This document shows, piece after piece, positions 1 to 12,866 of a stretch of DNA of 64,000 bases. Origin of the DNA: Stenogyne calaminthoides (taxonomy: Eukaryota > Streptophyta > Magnoliopsida > Lamiales > Lamiaceae). The notes beneath the pieces were generated by a model. It was given only the letters and a program-made list of their open reading frames with translations, made no database searches and was not told the DNA's origin. The translations under genes and the position numbers were made by a program. The stretch spans positions 32,448,222 to 32,512,221 of the forward strand of contig JBBCBC010000019.1 of NCBI GenBank assembly GCA_037126765.1, in the 5' to 3' direction. Within the stretch, counting starts at the first letter, position 1. Each line of letters opens with the position of its first letter.

Positions 1-742
1 GATTTCACAACCATGGAGATGTCCATTTTCACTCCAATCAGGGAAACAAAGAGCATGAAACCGAAAACGGAGACTGTATCTAGCACTAATCTAGATTTTC
101 TTGGAAATACTCTGCCCAAGTATGATATATTCTGCCCCAAAACTGATGGCCCTAGTAATACACCAGCCTGATCAATGCAAATTATCCAAAATTATCAAAT
201 TCAACCTAGTAATTAAATACATTTAAATAGTTAACATGCTCAGTTTTAAGAATATTTATACCTGCAACAGAACAACCCCCCCTACTAACTTTCCAAATTA
301 ACCAATTATCGAATCCAAATATACACTGGAACATACACTCAAAAAGGCATTTACTATAATATTAACTAGCTCACAAGTGTAAGTTTAATAATCTTAACAG
401 CAGCAGCAAAATAACATTACCTAGCGATCAAACAATATCCAAATAGGTTTTACCAAAAAGGTCTTAAAACACAAATTAATCATCATACAGCTTAAATGTA
501 ATGCAAATTCAAAAAATTAGGGCACTCACGAGAATCTGAGCCACAATCAAGGGTTGTCGAACCGGCTTGAGAAGGAAGTGAACTAATCGAGTTACCACAG
601 AAATAAGCGAAAGCTGGAGCAAAAAAGAAGGAACAGAATAACCCATAGGATTTTCTCCGAACGGTAAGCCTCGAGAGTTAATCTGATTGTATGTGTAGCA
701 AACGTAGGAGGGATCGTAACCCCCATTATTGGTCTCGTTCAT
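1..742 (-). CDS. Cation/H+ antiporter, CHX family (5' part, runs off the window)
   Basis: N-terminal end of a CPA2-type monovalent cation/proton exchanger of endomembranes or plasma membrane. Exon 1 is 530-742 (71 codons) and exon 2 is 1-167, continuing past the window edge. The intron 168-529 has a GTGAGT donor and an AG acceptor and joins in phase 0, giving QIL then AGVLLGPSVLG, the conserved second-helix motif of the Na_H_Exchanger domain. Before it lie a polar N-terminus containing INSRGLPFGENP and a hydrophobic helix (about residues 35-55); after it comes a second hydrophobic stretch containing FMLFVSLIGVKMD, all typical of CHX proteins. I chose the ATG at 742 because the in-frame codons upstream (TTG, GGG, GCC) give no other ATG. 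A second CHX gene lies at the right end on the same strand. Family assignment is firm; the exact CHX subgroup is not settled from this fragment. Confidence 0.93.
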
Positions 743-1817
743 GGCCCCCAAAATTCCAGAAACAAATTTGTCAAAAGTGTTGGAAATGCAACATTATCGT
801 TTCACAATCATTTGAAATGGTGTTGATTTTTTTTCTTAGATCTGAAAGAGAGAAGAAAGTGCAGGAAAGGTTGAGACTTGAGAGAGAGAGAATGGTGGAA
901 TTGCCGGTATTGGAGAGAGCATGCATGTTGTGTGTGGCACCAAATATTGGTTATATTTGCATTGCAATAAAGTATTCGCAATGTTCTCTAAAATAAAATA
1001 TTTTGAGATATATAATATTTAACAAAAGAAATATGTTTTATTTCTGATGTTTGAATATGTAGCATTAGCAAGGGAATTATATTCAACTCTTCTTCTTTGG
1101 CGCGTCTATAAAAAGTTCACCACCTTGCAATATTATTCGACAATGAAGAGTTTAAGAATTATAAGTTCCATATAGTTTTATACTAGAGGGCTTTATATGT
1201 GTGAGGCTCACGGTGGATTTGCGAGGTAATTCAGAAAGATTAACGCTTTTAACACTAACACTTTTGAGGAGTTGAGTGTTTTTTTAAAGACAATCAATTA
1301 CAAATAGTTCACTCAAGATAATCAATTACAATAACTCTTTTCTACCATCGGAAAGATGTATAACATCATTTCATCCCGCTATTGACCAAAACCGCCCACC
1401 ACCAGAGGGGGATCACCCAAAACCGCAACCCTTTCTAAAGTATACTTATTTGAGAGTTTTTTTTTCTTGCTAAAAGTTCAATTAGGGCCCATTGATATTT
1501 AAATCTAGATCGAAGTCCCCATAGTAAGAAAAAGGCTGTAAGACAAGACTTATATAAGATTTAAATTATAACTTGTTGTTATCTTGAAAGATGCAACTTG
1601 TTTACACTGAATCGTACAATTATTTATATGAAAAAATAGTTGTACGTTTTAGTACAAACAATTGCATTTTTCAGTATAACAAGTTACACAGTTCTAAAAT
1701 GCACTATGAATGCAGTTTGGCACGAACGATATAAAACTTCGGCCTTAAATACTTAATATAAAGGCTTGCACTGCTACCCGTGAAAGTTACTATCGATGTA
1801 AAGCAAAACACGAATTA
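743..1817. other. Intergenic, upstream of the left CHX gene
   Basis: No coding sequence is supported here. It holds the promoter side of the left CHX gene, AT-rich DNA, and at about 1558-1725 a copy of a short palindromic repeat whose better copy is at 54669-54855. Frames open on the plus strand across the CHX exon are shadows. Confidence 0.6.
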
Positions 1818-1974
1818 CGTTTGAATTCAATTTCCATGTGAGAAATTAGTTGAGTTATGAAGTCTTATCAACTGCCCAAATGTAATCATTCTTGACGTTT
1901 GAATTCAATCTCCATGTGAGAAATTAATTGAGTTATGGAGCCTGATCAACTGCCCCGAATATAGGAATTCTTGA
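1818..1974. repeat. Tandem duplication, 78-bp unit, two copies
   Basis: Two adjacent copies start at 1818 and 1896. Each begins CGTTTGAATTCAAT, contains CATGTGAGAAATTA and ATCAACTGCCC, and ends near ATTCTTGA. The copies differ at only a few positions. The rest of 1975-2389 is AT-rich DNA and the 3' flank of the next gene. Confidence 0.85.
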
Positions 1975-2389
1975 CGAATTGCACGGCAGAACAATGACGA
2001 TAGGTAAAGAGGAAGGCCAAATCGAATGAAGGGAAGAAGATGCTTGTTGAATCTTGATTCTGTGAGAGGGGGATGGAAGCCTTATATTTCTATTACCACA
2101 TACCAAACAACCAGACAAGGGGAGATATCTTTTACTATTTCTCATTCTTTATAAAAAAGGCATCAAACGAAATAAGTACACTCAAGAAAAGTTTAAAATA
2201 TTACACTAACGAGTCTCAACGTCATACATCAGATTTAACCATACAGCTAAATTCCATTCTCTTCCTCTATCTCCATAGTTATCTCTCCACATTCAAAAGA
2301 CACACCAATTGAATTCTCAAACTATAACAGGTATTCCATACAATAAGCGTAAGAGAGAGGCAACACTCGGCCAAAAACACCCAGATTTC

Positions 2390-5372
2390 TTATTTTTTGG
2401 CGTATGAGATGGCCATTGGATTCTGGGCAGTGATTTTGAAGCCTTGAAGGTCCTGCATGGCAACTGAAGACTGGGAATCATCTTCAAATTCCACAAAGGC
2501 AATACCCGGCTTTGCTTCGACCATTCGAACTTCTCTAAAGCCAGGGTATTGTTTGGCTTTAATTCAAGCATCATGCTGTTTGTTTCATAAGGCAGATTTT
2601 GTATGAAGAGTATGTTGTTGGGCTCAGCTGCCGTTTCGTGTGTGCCTGGTTTTCCTTGCCGAGGGGCAGCCTGCAATATAATAAACCATACTCATTTTCT
2701 TTACCAAAAAAGTTGCAGACACCAACAAAGAAACAACAAGAAATACTAAGCCTCCATCCAGCATTGTGACACAGTAACTAAGCATTTGCCTTCAGCTAAC
2801 GTAAAACTTTGCAATAATCACATGTTTACCCGTCATACTAATACACTATTTTCTAGACAAAGTGACCAACATAATTGGAACAATGTGTAATGATATTTGA
2901 ACACACAACTTAGATAAATTTACTTTGACAAATATTTTGGCAGTAGAAAGTATTCGTTAGAGTAAAACAAGCTTACAGTTGGGCCTCCACTATTATCAGC
3001 TCTTGCACCATTAGCAGCAGCAGGTTGCTGACCTTCATCAACACGTCTCTTTTTCTCAGCTGAAAACAAAAATAAATTATTATAAAAAATATATAATGCA
3101 AATGAATCCAGGCTAGAGTAAAACAAAAAGGTTTGAGGGATAACTTTCAACAAAGCTTAATGCAAAATTGTGTGGTTTACTTCATACATGAGAACAGAGT
3201 ACAACACAATTTAGGCAAAATTTTGAAACCAGTATCCAACTGCTCTCCCAACTTTTGAAAAATGAGTAAATTTTCATTCAAGGAACAAGCTGACTTATTA
3301 TGGTTGTTCTGCATATATCACATCTGCAGCACACTACAGACTAATAATACACTTTTTCTTAAAGAAAATCCACAAAGATTCTAGTAAAACATAGAGAGAT
3401 AAAATTGAATGGCACAGAAGATTGTGGAAATGGAGTAGAATTCACTAAGCAAGATAAAGATTCACCTTTTTCCTCTTGTTTCTTTTTCTTGTCATAAGTA
3501 CCTTCTGCTTTAGCAATACAATCTGATTTTGCTTTAGCATATTGTATCCTCTGCATAGTAAGTAAACAGTTAGAAAGGCCAACCAAGTATATTTCCAGTT
3601 AGAAGAATCAAGTTGATAAAGTGAACATAGAATAGCACAATGAAACGAAAAACAGATGCCCAGTAACACTATGAAAGAAAAGAAAAATGATTTTTTTTAG
3701 ATGAATAGAGCTCGCATCTACGTAGTAAAACATAATTAAATAAGCTGATAAATGGTCGGAATACCTCCATAGTAACAGAGATTACAACTAATAACCCGGA
3801 AAATTAAAATACAAAGAAAGAAGTTAAAACAAAGGAAACAAAAAAAGAATAAATATTTAGCATGCACTAATATATTTCTCTTAAGAAGTTAATTCAGATT
3901 AAAATAGACTAGTTCACCTACAACACAATGCAGAACAGATACATCTGTACTTTGACTCACCAGAGGTTTGTCATAAAGCGGGGAAGTTTTGCATCTGTCT
4001 TGAGACTGCATTGCTTGCAGCTGGCACTTCACTGAACACAACCCATGCTTGCCCCGAAGCTTGGCAGTTTTCAATGCAACTATGTCCACAATTCTCCCAT
4101 ACTGCGAGAACAAGGTATAAAAGAGATCTCTTCAACTCTGTCCAGAGTATTAAAGACAAAGGAAGGCATCAATATCAGCCTCAAAATCTATAAACTTTGG
4201 AATTAATCGCTCATCGATCACCCTATGCTGAGCCAATAATATTAAAAACATAAGTCGTAATCTAAAAAAGAACTGTCTAAAGTTATTATCACTCCAGGAT
4301 ATAATAGCTTTTCCCAGATTGACAATGAAAACTTTGATGTCAGGAAGAGGAATTTCATTAATTTGGTAACAATAACATTAAAGAAGATAGCCACATATCA
4401 AGAGAAGTGCTTAGGTACAGACTTATATAACTTGGTGATATTGTTATCTATGCAATGGAAGGTATATTTAACATACTGGATTCCACCAAAAAGATGTCTA
4501 CAGTGTTTATAAATGCACGAACTCATTTTTTTTTTTAAAGATTGAAATTATCACTAACAAAGCATCAAATTCAAGAAAAAAAGAAACAGCAACAGACGAT
4601 CTACATAATAAGCAACTCAAAGTCACTGTTCCTTCTCCACTAATCTATTAATTTTTCAGGTCTTAATTGGGTAAAATATATGAAAATAATGAAGACTGTC
4701 TGCTAGAAACTTGATTGGGCAACATCAAAATATCATTAATATTCATGCACACTTTGGCAATGCAACCACATTCTTCTCTCAACTAATAGTCATTTGCGCA
4801 CCTAAACTAAACTCAAAGCAAAGAACTGAGGACCCAGGGTATAGATTCAAAAAATGATCAAATCAAATTTGAACTAGGAAAAACACACAAAGTGTAGATC
4901 GAATAAAACTTCACTTGTGTAAATAGCAATTTATTGTAAACCATGGCAGAACAGCGGCTGCAAACGAAACCGTACATATTTCAAATATTGTGAACGGTTT
5001 CGCTTAAATTATAACCATGGCACATTCTACTACGCCACTGCGCAAACTATAACACAATACACTCACAGCTGCAACAATACGATTTGTATGCTTCGCGTAG
5101 AGCCAATCAGCCAAACAATGCCTACTGAAAATTTTCTACAGCTATTGCAAGAAACACCATCCAAAGCATACAACTAATTCGACGTAAAAAGCAATAAATT
5201 CTTTCCCGAGTATACAAACAACAAGATTATCCAAATTTACGAAAAAAAAAAAATGTTGAAACCCTAATTTTAGCTGAAAAAAGAAGAGAGGAGAGATACC
5301 TTCTTTCTTGATTTTCTCGTTGATATTCTTGATGTATATTGTCTGGTTAGGAGGTATATCAGTCGTAAGCAT
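2390..5372 (-). CDS. U2B'': U2 small nuclear ribonucleoprotein B'' (U2B''), with frame breaks
   Basis: Spliceosomal U2 snRNP protein that binds the U2 snRNA stem-loop with U2A'. Five exons read on the minus strand: 5300-5372, 3961-4137, 3466-3550, 2977-3059 and 2390-2670, all with GT-AG borders. Exon 1 gives IPPNQTIYIKNINEKIKKE, the start of RRM1 with its RNP2 motif. Exon 2 carries RNP1 and QAWVVFSEV; exon 3 has RIQYAKAKSDCIAKAEGT; exon 5 has the second RRM start NNILFIQNLPYETNSMML and ends in YAKK before TAA. Exon 2 needs three frame changes to read through (an extra T in the run near 4120, a missing base near 4055, an extra C near 3984). Exon 5 shifts frame just after MMLEL, near 2563. Exon 3 lacks about five basic-region residues after EGTY. 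This is either an erroneous assembly of a normal gene or a decayed copy. Start chosen at the ATG at 5372; the codon three upstream is GTG. Confidence 0.9.
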
Positions 5373-7088
5373 CTTTGCCACCGCCGCCGTGTGTGTTATT
5401 GTGTGACTGACCTACTGGTGATGCAAACGGAGGAAAAACACTTTGAAGAGACTTTGGCGGTGTGAATGAATATATTATTTGGTGGGCCGAAGACTAATGG
5501 GCTCTCTAATTGGTACGCTGGTTAACTAGTAGGCCTTTTAAGGGTTAATGGGCCTGTTTCCACTATGTTCGACCTGGTTCGGTTAAGTTTTATCTAACTT
5601 TGTCAAATCTCAAATCCTTTTTCTTTTTTCACAGATCAAATCTCAACAATCCTTCCAGACTCCAGAGGAATAAAAAATGAATTCAATTGTTATGCCCTCA
5701 CTCACAAGCGTAGTACAAAAAGATAAAGTAAAACTTGACAAAGTATAGTGTGAAAACAGTTTTTAATTAAAATTAGTTAAGATCTGCGATTTATATTACT
5801 AAAGAGTGTGACTTTTTACTGTAAAGGGTGTGACTTTTTACTCTAAAGGATGCGACGTTTTTCTTATAAAGAAGATTACTCATAAAAATGAAGGTGTGAT
5901 CTATATTATAACAAAAGAGTATTTGTAGTGATAAGCGGAAGGTGTGATTTATATTCTTAAAGAAGTATATCCGTAAAAAAAAAAAAAATCAATTTCACAG
6001 TGAACAAATTTCACAGCATACCAACTCGTAAAACTTTGCAAGATTTTGGTAAAACTTGCAAGTCAATATCTCTCAAGAGTGAGACTTATTTTTAACCAAG
6101 TCTTCTCATGTTTATGAAATATTACTTTTGAGGCACACTTGAGGGACGGGAGATAAGTTGAGTGTTGATTTGTTCTAATTTATACAACATGTCATGTATG
6201 AGGTTTTTTATCAAATGTTGTAAATTGTGGTTGCGCTGATCAAAGAAAACCCGGAGATCTTCTTCATGATTAGTGAGAAATAATTTAAATTTAAGAGTAG
6301 GTCTAGTGTGAAAATTTTCGTGTATGAAATTTATAAATTGTCTAAATCAACCATCTACACCCTAAACATTTGAATAATGAATCTTAAATTATGACCTATT
6401 CGGACCGGGTGAACCAAGGCCGAAGTGGACCATGAACCATTCAATTTTGTCTTACCTTCACCAATTCTGAATTTGATTCAGAATTAAAAAATTTTCAAGA
6501 TAAAAATTTTCATAATAGACTTTATCTAAATCTAATTATATACTTAAACATATCAAAAGGGTGTTTGTAAACTTTAAAAAAATAAGTGAGGAGATCACTT
6601 ATTTACAGAAACTGATTTTCAACTCTTCTAAAACTAAATAAAACATTGCATGTCGTCATGATTGATTATTTTCTAACATCACACGGGTTATTATTTCTGT
6701 TTGAAAAATTAAATAAACGAATTAATTCAACAATTCTCTACAAGTTTGGACTTTTAGATGAAATATAATTCTTTTATGATATTAGAGCCTTCAAGCTCTC
6801 GCCCACATCGTGAGTTCGATTCTCGTTGAAAAGAACTCTACCCATATTAAATTGTCCACTCGATGGAGTTTCTCCCATTGGTGGAGTAAAAGAATTTAGT
6901 GAGGAGAGTGTTAAAGAAATTAATAAACTAATTAATTTCTACATCTCTCTACAAGTTCAGAATTTTTTTAGATTAAAATGAAATTCTTTTCACATTTGAT
7001 TGATGAAACATCAAGTGAAACACCATATACTAAAGGTGATATGTTGCTGCTATATAATTACAATCTTGAAATTTAACGGTGAATTATG
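5373..7088. other. Intergenic with MITE-like and retrotransposon-relic repeats
   Basis: No gene is supported. From about 5740 to 6025 there is a repeat with 'gtgtgactttttact' blocks related to the short inverted-repeat element at 16471-16611. From about 6700 to 6985 two similar 70-bp stretches containing CTCTACAAGTT flank a sequence resembling a degraded initiator-Met tRNA primer-binding site (TGATATTAGAGCC), as expected for LTR ends of an old copia-type relic. A similar stretch lies at 51584-51720. Confidence 0.5.
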
Positions 7089-8634
7089 TTATGATATCCT
7101 GAAATGCGAAATCTGAATGTTGTCAACATGAAGCTTCCTTAAGTTACCATAATTCCGTGTAGCACGAAACTTTCCCCAATTATATCCCTTGAACTTGGCA
7201 GGCTTCTCATCATTGATCGCCTCTTCCAACGGCTCGACCCAGGTATAATGTGCAGGATACAAGAAATACGGAATCGAAAACCTTTCCTTCTCACCATTTA
7301 CCACCAAACTGTGTTCCACACTCTCGTACTCGTCGTTGCTCCAAACCTACATTAACATAAGAAGCATCAAGTTCATGTCTATTTTTAAAAGGTACTGGTT
7401 GTTTAACCAAAAGGTATTAGTTGATTAACTGAAAAGTATTAGTTGTGTGCAGCTGCACCTGGAGTATATCACCAACGTTGATGACGTAAGAATCGGGACA
7501 AGGTTTGACGAGGATCCATTCTCCGTCCGTCTTCCTCTTCACCTCGAGACCAGCAACGTCGTCCTGAGCAAGAACGGTTAAGACTCCGGTGTCTTTGTGT
7601 CTGCCGAGGCCAAGAGCCAGATGTGGAGTAGGGCAGGGCGGATAGTGATTGAGTCTCATTCGACTCGTTTGGTCTTTGAAGAAGGCGTTGAAACGGTCTT
7701 TTTGCAAATTCAAGCTCATGGCGACGAGTTTTAGTAGCTAGAAAACGAGCTTCTCCATTTCCGCAATGTGCTCTTCACAAGCCTCCCTGAAACAGGCAAT
7801 ATTTTAAAAGCTTTGGCAACACTTTTGAACTTTATTTCAGGCATTTAGCATTTCAGCATCCCAATTGTTACAAAGTTTGAATTTCAATCATTTTCCAAGA
7901 TTCCCAAGCGAGATAATCTGTTACCAATTGTGTTTTTTTATCTCCCCTTTTCTTGAATTAATTACAATCAGGAATTTACACATTTTCCAGCTCACTGAAA
8001 TATCATCCTTCTTTTTTCTCAAAAAGCAACTCGAATCTGTTATTGTAAATTCAACAAACGAAGAATCATAATATGATTTCCTATATTTAACCATCAAAAT
8101 AATAGCAAATTAACCTTATGTTGTGAGGACTGTCACAGAATCTCAAATTTTCAGAAATAAGAACACTAACCTGAATTCAGAGAAACCCTGAGGCCATGTA
8201 TTGAACAATTCCACCACCTCCTTATCATCAGGCTCATGTGAAGCCGGAAAAACAATCGGATCCCTAACAGCAAGGTCGAAAACCTCCTTCCAATCCCTAA
8301 CATTTTTGGTATGCTCACGGTCATAATACCCAAAAGGATTCCCCTCATCTCTGCTCACTTTGATCTTCTCCTCTTTCGGCAGCGCAAAAAATTTCCTCGA
8401 CGCCGATTCAATCTTCTCGCGGCATTTTGAAGGCACTCCGTGATTGATCACCTGGAAAAATCCCCAATTGCGGCAGGCGCCGCCGATTTCCGCCACTAAA
8501 TCGAACAGGGCGGCGGAGTCCGAAGAGAGAGTCAGGGAAGAGAGGTCGATGACAGGGATGTTTTCGGCTTCAATAGATTGGGGTTTCGCCCTGTGCGCGG
8601 CGTCCTGGATGAAACAAGGATCTAATTCCACCAT
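7089..8634 (-). CDS. 2-oxoglutarate/Fe(II)-dependent dioxygenase (DOXC class) with an internal stop
   Basis: Soluble non-haem iron oxygenase of the plant 2-ODD superfamily; substrate unknown. Three exons: 8171-8634, 7459-7786 and 7089-7346, joining in frame for 349 residues, the usual family length. Exon 1 carries the DIOX_N domain (IPVIDLSSL, NWGFFQVINHGVP, NPFGYYDREH). Exon 2 carries MRLNHYPPCP and the iron ligands H and D in GRHKDTGVLT. Exon 3 gives the distal histidine (VEHSLVVNGEKERFSIPYF) and the 2-oxoglutarate-binding R and S of RFS. Codon 171 (7738-7740) is TAG between LVF and LLKLVAMSL, where related proteins usually have a charged residue such as K or E; AAG to TAG is one base. As read, the product would stop before the catalytic core. 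All splice sites and all other frames are intact, so this is a recent nonsense allele or a base error. No substrate is inferable. Confidence 0.9.
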
Positions 8635-9731
8635 GGGTGCGAGCTTGGAGATGTAGTAGTGTGTTTGTTTCCAATGTTGATTAGCGAAATTTTAATTTAG
8701 CATATCTGCTGTTTAAGAAAATACATTGCATCTGGACGATGTATTGTGCGTGTGATTTTTCTGGTAACCGTTTTAATTAAAAAAATCTTTTTTTTTTCTT
8801 TCGAAAACGCATATATTATTCCTTCGCACGAACAATTATTAATCGACAGTAAAACCATAAAATTTGATGGATCAACCCCCGAACACTCTTATATAAAAAA
8901 AAAAAAAAAAAAACTTTCTAACGTTTTAGCCGTTGAGATTCGACTCTGATAAAATAAGCTCAACGTTAAAGACAAGTTCTTGTTGGATTGATGGTGAGAC
9001 GAATTCACATCAAAATTATCTTTTAATGACTTCAAATGATTTTAGTGTACAAATAGTGTTACATGTTAGCTATGTAGGCTATGTTGCAGGGACGTGAGTG
9101 CGAAAACTATATAATATGGATATGGGAATACAAATTTTCAATAAAATTAAGATGCAATTCATCAAAAATACATCTATTTATTTATATTTTACTATATATA
9201 ACAATTAAAAACTATTTTTTGTATGTAGTTCACATTTTCTCAAACCCAAAATTTAAGCATATTCAACAATTTAATTCAATTAAATAACGAAACAACAATT
9301 CAAATATCATCAACTCAATACATAAGTGATAATAGCGAATTCAATCTAAAACGAGTGTCATATTGTCAATTTAAGTTACATTACATAATAAAGTTCAATT
9401 GAAAATAATAAGCTTTAAATCAAGACAATGTCTAATCATCTAGCTGGATTCACACAACAGATTCGCCAGACCGTTAATTTTTTTACAATATTATTTACCA
9501 ATTCGCCAGGTGACATCAAAATTTGTGGAATCGCGAATCGCACTCCTTTTAGGAGGCGGGTGCGAATCCAATACTACGTCGTGGTGTTTTTAAAATAATC
9601 CGTGCATCATAGCATGTTAGAATACGAGATGAATGACCAATTATAATCGTGAACCATTTTACGTTTGCCTCCATTCATTTTGTAAAAATCAGAGCTTATG
9701 TATCAAGGAAACAGATATACAACAAGTTAAG
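8635..9731. other. Intergenic, AT-rich
   Basis: Between the dioxygenase start and the LURP-one-related stop codon. It includes poly-A and poly-T runs (near 8790 and 8897). I see no gene, clear transposon end or RNA gene here. Confidence 0.6.
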
Positions 9732-12211
9732 TCATATCCAAAGCTTTCTTCCATCAAAGTATACAGCAATGAGAGAAGCAACTAAACTATGATCAGCAAA
9801 TCCAGGAAATACTGTTACTCGAAACCGGCTCCTAGGTACGAAAACTTTCCCCATTCCAAGTTTGTACATCAGATTACTCTGCACCAATGAAGAAGCCAAG
9901 TACATATTGTCAAAAATAACAGAACTAAACCACCAAATCTACACATAAAAGGAGGGAGGGAACATGAATATTGTGCCAGGAAATTTCCTATATTTGCTGA
10001 TCGTTTCATTTTGAGTTAATGGCTGGATGATAACGAGCAAACAAGAAAAAGAAGAAAATGTATGTGTGTGTGTATATATGAGTTGGTCTTATGTAAAAAA
10101 AAAGTTGTGGTACAATTGGTGCACAACTATCACTTTATAGTAAAATAACTAATACTGTTTAATGAAACAACTAATACAGTTTAAAACTACACACAAAATG
10201 CAAACCAATTGTACGGTAAAACTGGTTTACATAAAACTTTGATATATATACATATAATATATATTGAAGAATATTTACAAATTATGGTGTTATTTGATTT
10301 TAGAAATACCTGTGCAACAATTGAGTCGCCCTTATAAATGGTGCAGGCTCTCCTGAAAGGGCTGCCTTTCATTAGTAACTTTCGGTCTTTGAGTCTTCAT
10401 TATTTTAAGCCTATAAGTAGTATTTTGAACTCAGTTCTACTGGACTAAATCTACTGATTTGTCTACTGTGAATATCAAGTCCTTCTGTTCATCATTTCCC
10501 TAAAGCCCTGCCAGCATTTTTTTTTTCTGTAGGAACAACACTATGTGGATGTAACATACAAAATATTTAAGAGGTCAAAGAAAAAAGAAAAAAACACCTG
10601 AGTACAATACAGAGCAAATTCATTATAAGCTTTTGTAGATAGACATTTTATCAAACTAGAGGAGGGGAGAGACCTAAAAAGAATAAAAACAAACTAGTAA
10701 AAAAAGATATGTTATGATCAGATATAAATGGCAAGATAGGATTAATATATAGCCAAATGGAATAATGGTTTAGATTGTTGTTATTGTTTACAGCTTGTGA
10801 GGCTGGATTGCATAATTAAACTAGTTATGCTTACTTATGGCCATAGAATGATGCACACAGTTGTAAATCATAAATTTTTTCAGAAGTTTCACATCCTGTA
10901 TCTTATATGCCAAATCTTGATCTATGAGACATAGCAGGAAACTTATGTGTCGACTGTGCATGCAACAACAACCATTCAAATATCAGGCGATCCATGAGAT
11001 TAGATTTTAACCAGGAACTTTTTTTAGTGGAATCGCTCATCATAGTGGGATGTCATAAGAAGTTGAAGGACATCTGCTTTAACATAAGAACCTCAAGGGG
11101 TTAGTGGCAATAATCATAATTCCTCAAAAGACCACGGATATGGGAGATTGTACATGTATACAAGAAAAGGTATATCTATCCAACAATAGTAAGGTGAAAA
11201 TAATGCAAAATTGTGATCTCTCTCATAAGTCATAATGCAATGTTATTTGGTAATTCACCTTCCAGAAAGTGAAAACAAAAAATTAAACTTCCCTTATCCT
11301 CACTACACATCATTATTATTCAGTTTCTAGTGCTAGTTTTTTAGCGCTTCCTTAGGCTTTATAAGTTCTCCAAATTGACTTGATAATCGAAGCCTTTGAG
11401 TGGGGCAAATTACCATTCGGTTTCTAGTGCTTAGCATTGTACTCATTCCTCAATCTTTGTAGATCGACTTGTTGGTCGAAGGCCTTGATTCATTTCTGTA
11501 GACCTCAAGACATTTTCTATCACAAAACAATGTACATTTGAAGTGAAACTTAAGCTAAACATCATGCTGAGGGGGAAATAAATTCTCCGAAAAGATAAAT
11601 ATTTAATGACAAAAACTCATATGATAGATTGCCTCACGATAAGACGGAGTGCAAATTTAGCACAATCAACATCCACCCCTCCCAAAGTGTTAAAGCGTCA
11701 ATGCCCAAATTACACTCTGTCTCAACGTGAGTGTGCCTCATATTTAATCTATTTTACTTGCAATTACACTATCCTTAACAAATCAAACAACAAAAAACAC
11801 AACAATGCAGAACCCCAAATAATAATAAAACCACAAGGCTGAAGCTGCACATAAAATTCAGCTCATCTACCTAATTTATAAACAAAGAATTCACCCCACC
11901 CCTCAATTCAAGAATCCAAAATCCAACAAACATCACAAACGCAAAAGCAAGGAAACAATTAGACAAGTTAGAAAAGTACTCACGCTAAGTCGGGTTATGG
12001 AGAAGAGGGTGTTGCCAGATGAATCAGATAGCAGCTTTACGCAGTGGGGATCATGAGCAGCTGATTTGGGCAACAGTTTCTTCACTGTGTACACCAAATT
12101 ACCAGCTGAATCGGTAAATCTTAGAAACCCTCGGGTCCCAAGTCCCTTATGTTGTTTGGACACAAAAAAAATCAAATGGGATTTATGAATTGACCGTGTT
12201 TCTGAATTCAT
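9732..12211 (-). CDS. LURP-one-related protein (LOR/DUF567, Tubby C-terminal-like fold)
   Basis: Member of the LURP-one-related family, whose founder acts in basal defence against oomycetes in Arabidopsis; the biochemical role is unknown. Three exons: about 11984-12211, 10310-10394 and 9732-9878. Exon 1 gives KSHLIFFVSKQHKG, GFLRFTDSAGNLVY and SSGNTLFSITRL. Exon 2 gives GSPFRRACTIYKGDSIVAQ. Exon 3 gives MYKLGMGKVFVPRSRFRV, FPGFADHSLVASLIAVYFDG and ends at TGA. These are the beta-strand and helix motifs of the LOR domain. Exon 3 joins exon 2 in frame; exon 1 with the GTGAGT donor at 11983 does not join exon 2 in frame, and the region before KSHLIFF has two competing frames (an upstream ATG at about 12253 opens a frame that stops after 22 codons). 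One or two base errors or a misjudged border are likely. The model is about 150 residues against about 200 in the family, so the N-terminus is uncertain. Confidence 0.85.
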
Positions 12212-12620
12212 CAAACAGGATTGCGGAGCCCTCCTCCTCTAAATCATTCATGCTCAATATTATGGCCCGAAACTAGAGAATTTGATGGAATTAAATGTTT
12301 ACAGAGGGTTTTTTTTTTTCTTCTGTTTTTATTTTTATTTTTCGGTTCCCTTTTTGTTTGACGGAAAAGTAATTATAAAGATTGGATGAAAAATGCAGAG
12401 GAATATCTACTCAGGTGGAAAAAGACGAATGTGATAAAAGTTATGATCATCGTCATTCGGCACACTTTTATTACTTATTTAGTTGAAAAAAAAATGTTGG
12501 TATATTTTTTTATTGCTGCTTTATGTTTTGATATTGACCTGAATCACCTGATATTATTAATGGAAAATTAATAATATTATAGTGCGCATATCTACAAATC
12601 TCGCCATTACTTAATAATTA
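12212..12620. other. Intergenic, upstream of the LOR gene
   Basis: Promoter side of the LURP-one-related gene, with a T-run near 12308. No gene is supported. Confidence 0.55.
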
Positions 12621-12817
12621 CGCCCTCCGTCCAAAGAAAAATTTAAGCACTATAAGACACCACAAAAATAAGAAAAATTTATTTTATTGGTATTATTTAA
12701 ATTAATTATAATGATATTATGAAAGATAAATTTTGAGTCTTTTCTACATTTTAAAAAACGCCAAGGCGTTTGGGACGTCCAAAAGAAAACGTCAGTCTTT
12801 TATGGGGACGGAGAGTC
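12621..12817. mobile_element. Stowaway-like MITE (Tc1/mariner type)
   Basis: Begins CGCCCTCCGTCC and ends GGACGGAGAGTC, so the termini are imperfect inverted repeats of the CTCCCTCCGTCC type typical of plant Stowaway elements. It is flanked by TA at 12619-12620 and 12818-12819. It is about 197 bp, AT-rich inside and non-coding. Confidence 0.85.
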
Positions 12818-12866
12818 TATCGTACCAATTTTAGAATTATTTCATGGTTAAAAATTAAGAAAAAAA

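Noticed and set aside
691..996. Plus-strand frame of 101 codons
   Set aside because: Overlaps the first CHX exon on the other strand and its flank; no recognisable domain.
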